From positions 1 through 5,416 of the forward strand of contig CAJWPV010000128.1 of NCBI GenBank assembly GCA_913045395.1: 5,416 bases of DNA, read 5' to 3'. Position 1 is the stretch's first letter. Each line of letters starts with the position of its first letter. The notes under the pieces were generated by a model. It searched no databases and was not told the DNA's origin. It saw only the letters and a program-made list of their open reading frames with translations. Below are positions 4,062-5,416 of this stretch, piece by piece. This DNA comes from an uncultured Verrucomicrobiota bacterium. GTDB taxonomy: Bacteria; Verrucomicrobiota; Verrucomicrobiia; Limisphaerales; UBA1096. The translations under genes were made by a program, and so were the position numbers.

Positions 4062-5416
4062 TGGTGGCCTCCTTTTGTTTGCGATCCGGGAAAATCAGCG
4101 AACCGAGGATGAAAACAAACAGCGTGAAGCCGATGGTCATCAACCCGACCCGGGCACCTGAAAGAGGCTTATAGAACGACACTGTGTCACCGACCTGTGG
4201 CTCAAAGTCTTCTGGCCAGGCCCTAACCTTGACAGCATCCGGGTCGCTGGTTCGTATTTCAACAGCCTGCGCTTGGCCAGACTCATTTCGCACCACGGCA
4301 ATCCAGCTTTTGAGCCCGTTAAATCTCCACGGCCTGGCCTGCTCGAACGGTGTCATCACGAAATCAACGACCATGTCCCGGACAAAGGATTCCTCCACCT
4401 CATCCGGTTCCTTGAACGCCTCAAACTCGATAGTGGTGTCGTCGATGGCAGTGATGTTGCGTTCAGCAATGCTGCCCGGGATGAATGTATGGACGGCTTT
4501 TTGCACGGGGCCAAGGCCAAGCACTGCCGTGATTCCAACGAGCAGCGCCAGCACCGCTCCGGTTGAACTGGCTCGGTGCCAGTACAGTCCGCCGAAGAGC
4601 AGTGAAAATGCTCCGGTAAAATAAATCGCGCCGGTTACCGCCATGTAATCCCAAATATCCTCCTCGCCAGTGTAGAACAGCCCCCAGTAAAGGATGTAAA
4701 GGCCGATGAGCACGATGAGCACGCGGGTGATTTTGATCCGGGTCGGGTTGTCGAGCCGCTCCTTGAACAGCGGCGCGATGACATCCTGCGTGATCACAGT
4801 GCTCCAGCAGAGCAGATAGCCGTCGTGCGTGGACATGAAGGCGGCGATCATCGCGGCGGTGATCAGTCCGATCAGCCCCGCTGGAAGGATACGCCCGAGG
4901 AAAATCGGCATGGCGTACAGGTTGTCAACTGCCTTGGCGTCAGCTTCTTCCGGGAAAAATACCGCCTGCAAATCCGGTGCCTTGGTCATCACGAACACAA
5001 ACGCGCAGACGCCAAGCAGGTTCGGGATGATCATCCGGATGGCGAACGAGATGGACGACCAGGTGTACTGTCGCTTGAGCGCGGTGGTGCTCTCCATGGC
5101 CAGGGCACGGGCGACGGCCGTGGGCCAAAGCGCACAGTTCACGATGCCGAGGAAAAACATCCATGCGACATACTCAAAACCGAAGCTGCTGTCGGCTGCG
5201 ACCGGGTTGAACCCCGCCTCACCCTTGTGGGTGCGGACCGTCTCGAACAGATTGTCCCAGCCAACCCAAAAACCTGGGGTTGGCCCGACGCTTTCAATCG
5301 CGAGCCAACCGGCCACGAGGATGCCGACCGACAGGATGACAAATTGGATGTAGTCGGTGATGACCACCGAGATCATCCCGCCGATGACCGTGTAAACGAG
5401 CACCAGCGCGAGCAGC
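4054..5416 (-). CDS. Sodium:solute symporter (SSS family) with a C-terminal extra-membrane insert, 5' truncated
   Basis: The frame is open to the right edge (complete codons from 5415), so the start and the first helices are missing; 453 residues are visible. Seen: 'VYTVIGGMISVVITDYIQF', the conserved SSS helix after which a W/T-rich loop follows; then 'FMSTHDGYLLCWSTVITQDV' (about 4840-4780), whose Ser-Thr pair sits where the family's Na2-site hydroxyls lie. Further helices follow, with a final one at about 4149-4090 ('VGLMTIGFTLFVFILGSLIF'). Known: SSS proteins (LeuT fold, usually 11-14 helices) import sugars, amino acids, organic acids or nucleosides with Na+. The substrate cannot be told here; the THDGYLLC variant replaces the more common SSLDS-type sequence. 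Odd: about 107 polar residues (about 4473-4153) separate the last two helices. Codons at 5403-5401 are GTG, internal, not a start. The next gene overlaps its stop by 8 nt. Confidence 0.93.
   Translation of the reverse strand, partial: LLALVLVYTVIGGMISVVITDYIQFVILSVGILVAGWLAIESVGPTPGFWVGWDNLFETVRTHKGEAGFNPVAADSSFGFEYVAWMFFLGIVNCALWPTAVARALAMESTTALKRQYTWSSISFAIRMIIPNLLGVCAFVFVMTKAPDLQAVFFPEEADAKAVDNLYAMPIFLGRILPAGLIGLITAAMIAAFMSTHDGYLLCWSTVITQDVIAPLFKERLDNPTRIKITRVLIVLIGLYILYWGLFYTGEEDIWDYMAVTGAIYFTGAFSLLFGGLYWHRASSTGAVLALLVGITAVLGLGPVQKAVHTFIPGSIAERNITAIDDTTIEFEAFKEPDEVEESFVRDMVVDFVMTPFEQARPWRFNGLKSWIAVVRNESGQAQAVEIRTSDPDAVKVRAWPEDFEPQVGDTVSFYKPLSGARVGLMTIGFTLFVFILGSLIFPDRKQKEATNE
4068..4075 (-). 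promoter_or_regulatory. Strong Shine-Dalgarno for the proline-rich membrane protein
   Basis: Read on the - strand the bases are AAAGGAGG, separated by 6 nt (4062-4067) from the ATG at 4061-4059. This is the only near-consensus ribosome binding site in the window. It lies inside the last codons of the symporter gene (KEATNE) and decides the start of the overlapping gene. Confidence 0.85.
4510..4521 (+). repeat. Tandem GCCAAG hexamers inside the symporter gene
   Basis: GCCAAGGCCAAG, the same 12-mer as at 80-91, lies antisense within the symporter gene (codons for GLGP), in the helix just before the extra-membrane insert. Two copies of the same tandem in unrelated reading frames argue against protein sequence as the cause. 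Confidence 0.7.

Noticed and set aside
4829..5353. 174-residue open frame on the + strand
   Set aside because: Antisense to clear symporter codons; no family features.
5401..5403. GTG as the start of the symporter gene
   Set aside because: The frame stays open to the window edge (LLAL precedes it) and the helices normally preceding this SSS segment are missing, so this is an internal valine.
1..5416. A new defence, mobile or biosynthetic system
   Set aside because: The recognisable genes are housekeeping or generic families in several transcription units, with no nuclease, reverse transcriptase, integrase, array or modular enzyme. Nothing in the sequence supports such a system.

Overview
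This window reads as ordinary chromosomal DNA from a PVC-superphylum bacterium, most likely a verrucomicrobial or related lineage. That placement is inferred from the gene families. They include a secreted DUF1080 (3-keto-disaccharide hydrolase) protein, a rhomboid protease with a 'DKISKQGIHSLTERE' tail, a small FVVLDF-type lipoprotein, and an SSS-family transporter with a long extra-membrane insert. A 16S rRNA gene or whole-protein searches would be needed to confirm it.

Layout: positions 1-1337 and on to 2047 carry three genes on the + strand. These are the C-terminal end of a PLP-dependent aminotransferase (2-379), a complete rhomboid intramembrane protease (420-1337), and a DUF1080 protein whose GTG start overlaps the rhomboid stop by 4 nt (1334-2047). 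The DUF1080 gene then meets cutC (2044-2799, - strand) tail to tail, and both stop codons sit in one TTAA palindrome. A 99-bp divergent intergenic region (2800-2898) separates cutC from a small + strand lipoprotein gene (2899-3249). That gene converges, with a 6-bp gap, on a leftward cluster. In transcription order the cluster is an SSS-family sodium:solute symporter cut by the right window edge (4054-5416), a proline-rich two-helix membrane protein overlapping it by 8 nt (3645-4061), and a 111-residue protein of unknown function (3256-3591).

The genes do not form one obvious pathway. The symporter and the proline-rich membrane protein are translationally coupled and may work together. The rhomboid and DUF1080 genes are also coupled but have no evident shared substrate. 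I see no tRNA, rRNA, CRISPR array, transposase, integrase, toxin-antitoxin pair or defence gene, and no convincing factor-independent terminator.

The least expected signal is at the DNA level. The 8-mer GGCCAAGC/GCTTGGCC and its 6-mer core GCCAAG/CTTGGC are strongly over-represented on both strands and tend to lie at gene ends, signal-peptide codons and the divergent promoter. The full palindrome GCTTGGCCAAGC occurs twice. A second point of interest is an 8-bp inverted repeat in the cutC leader, one arm of which covers the likely ribosome binding site.
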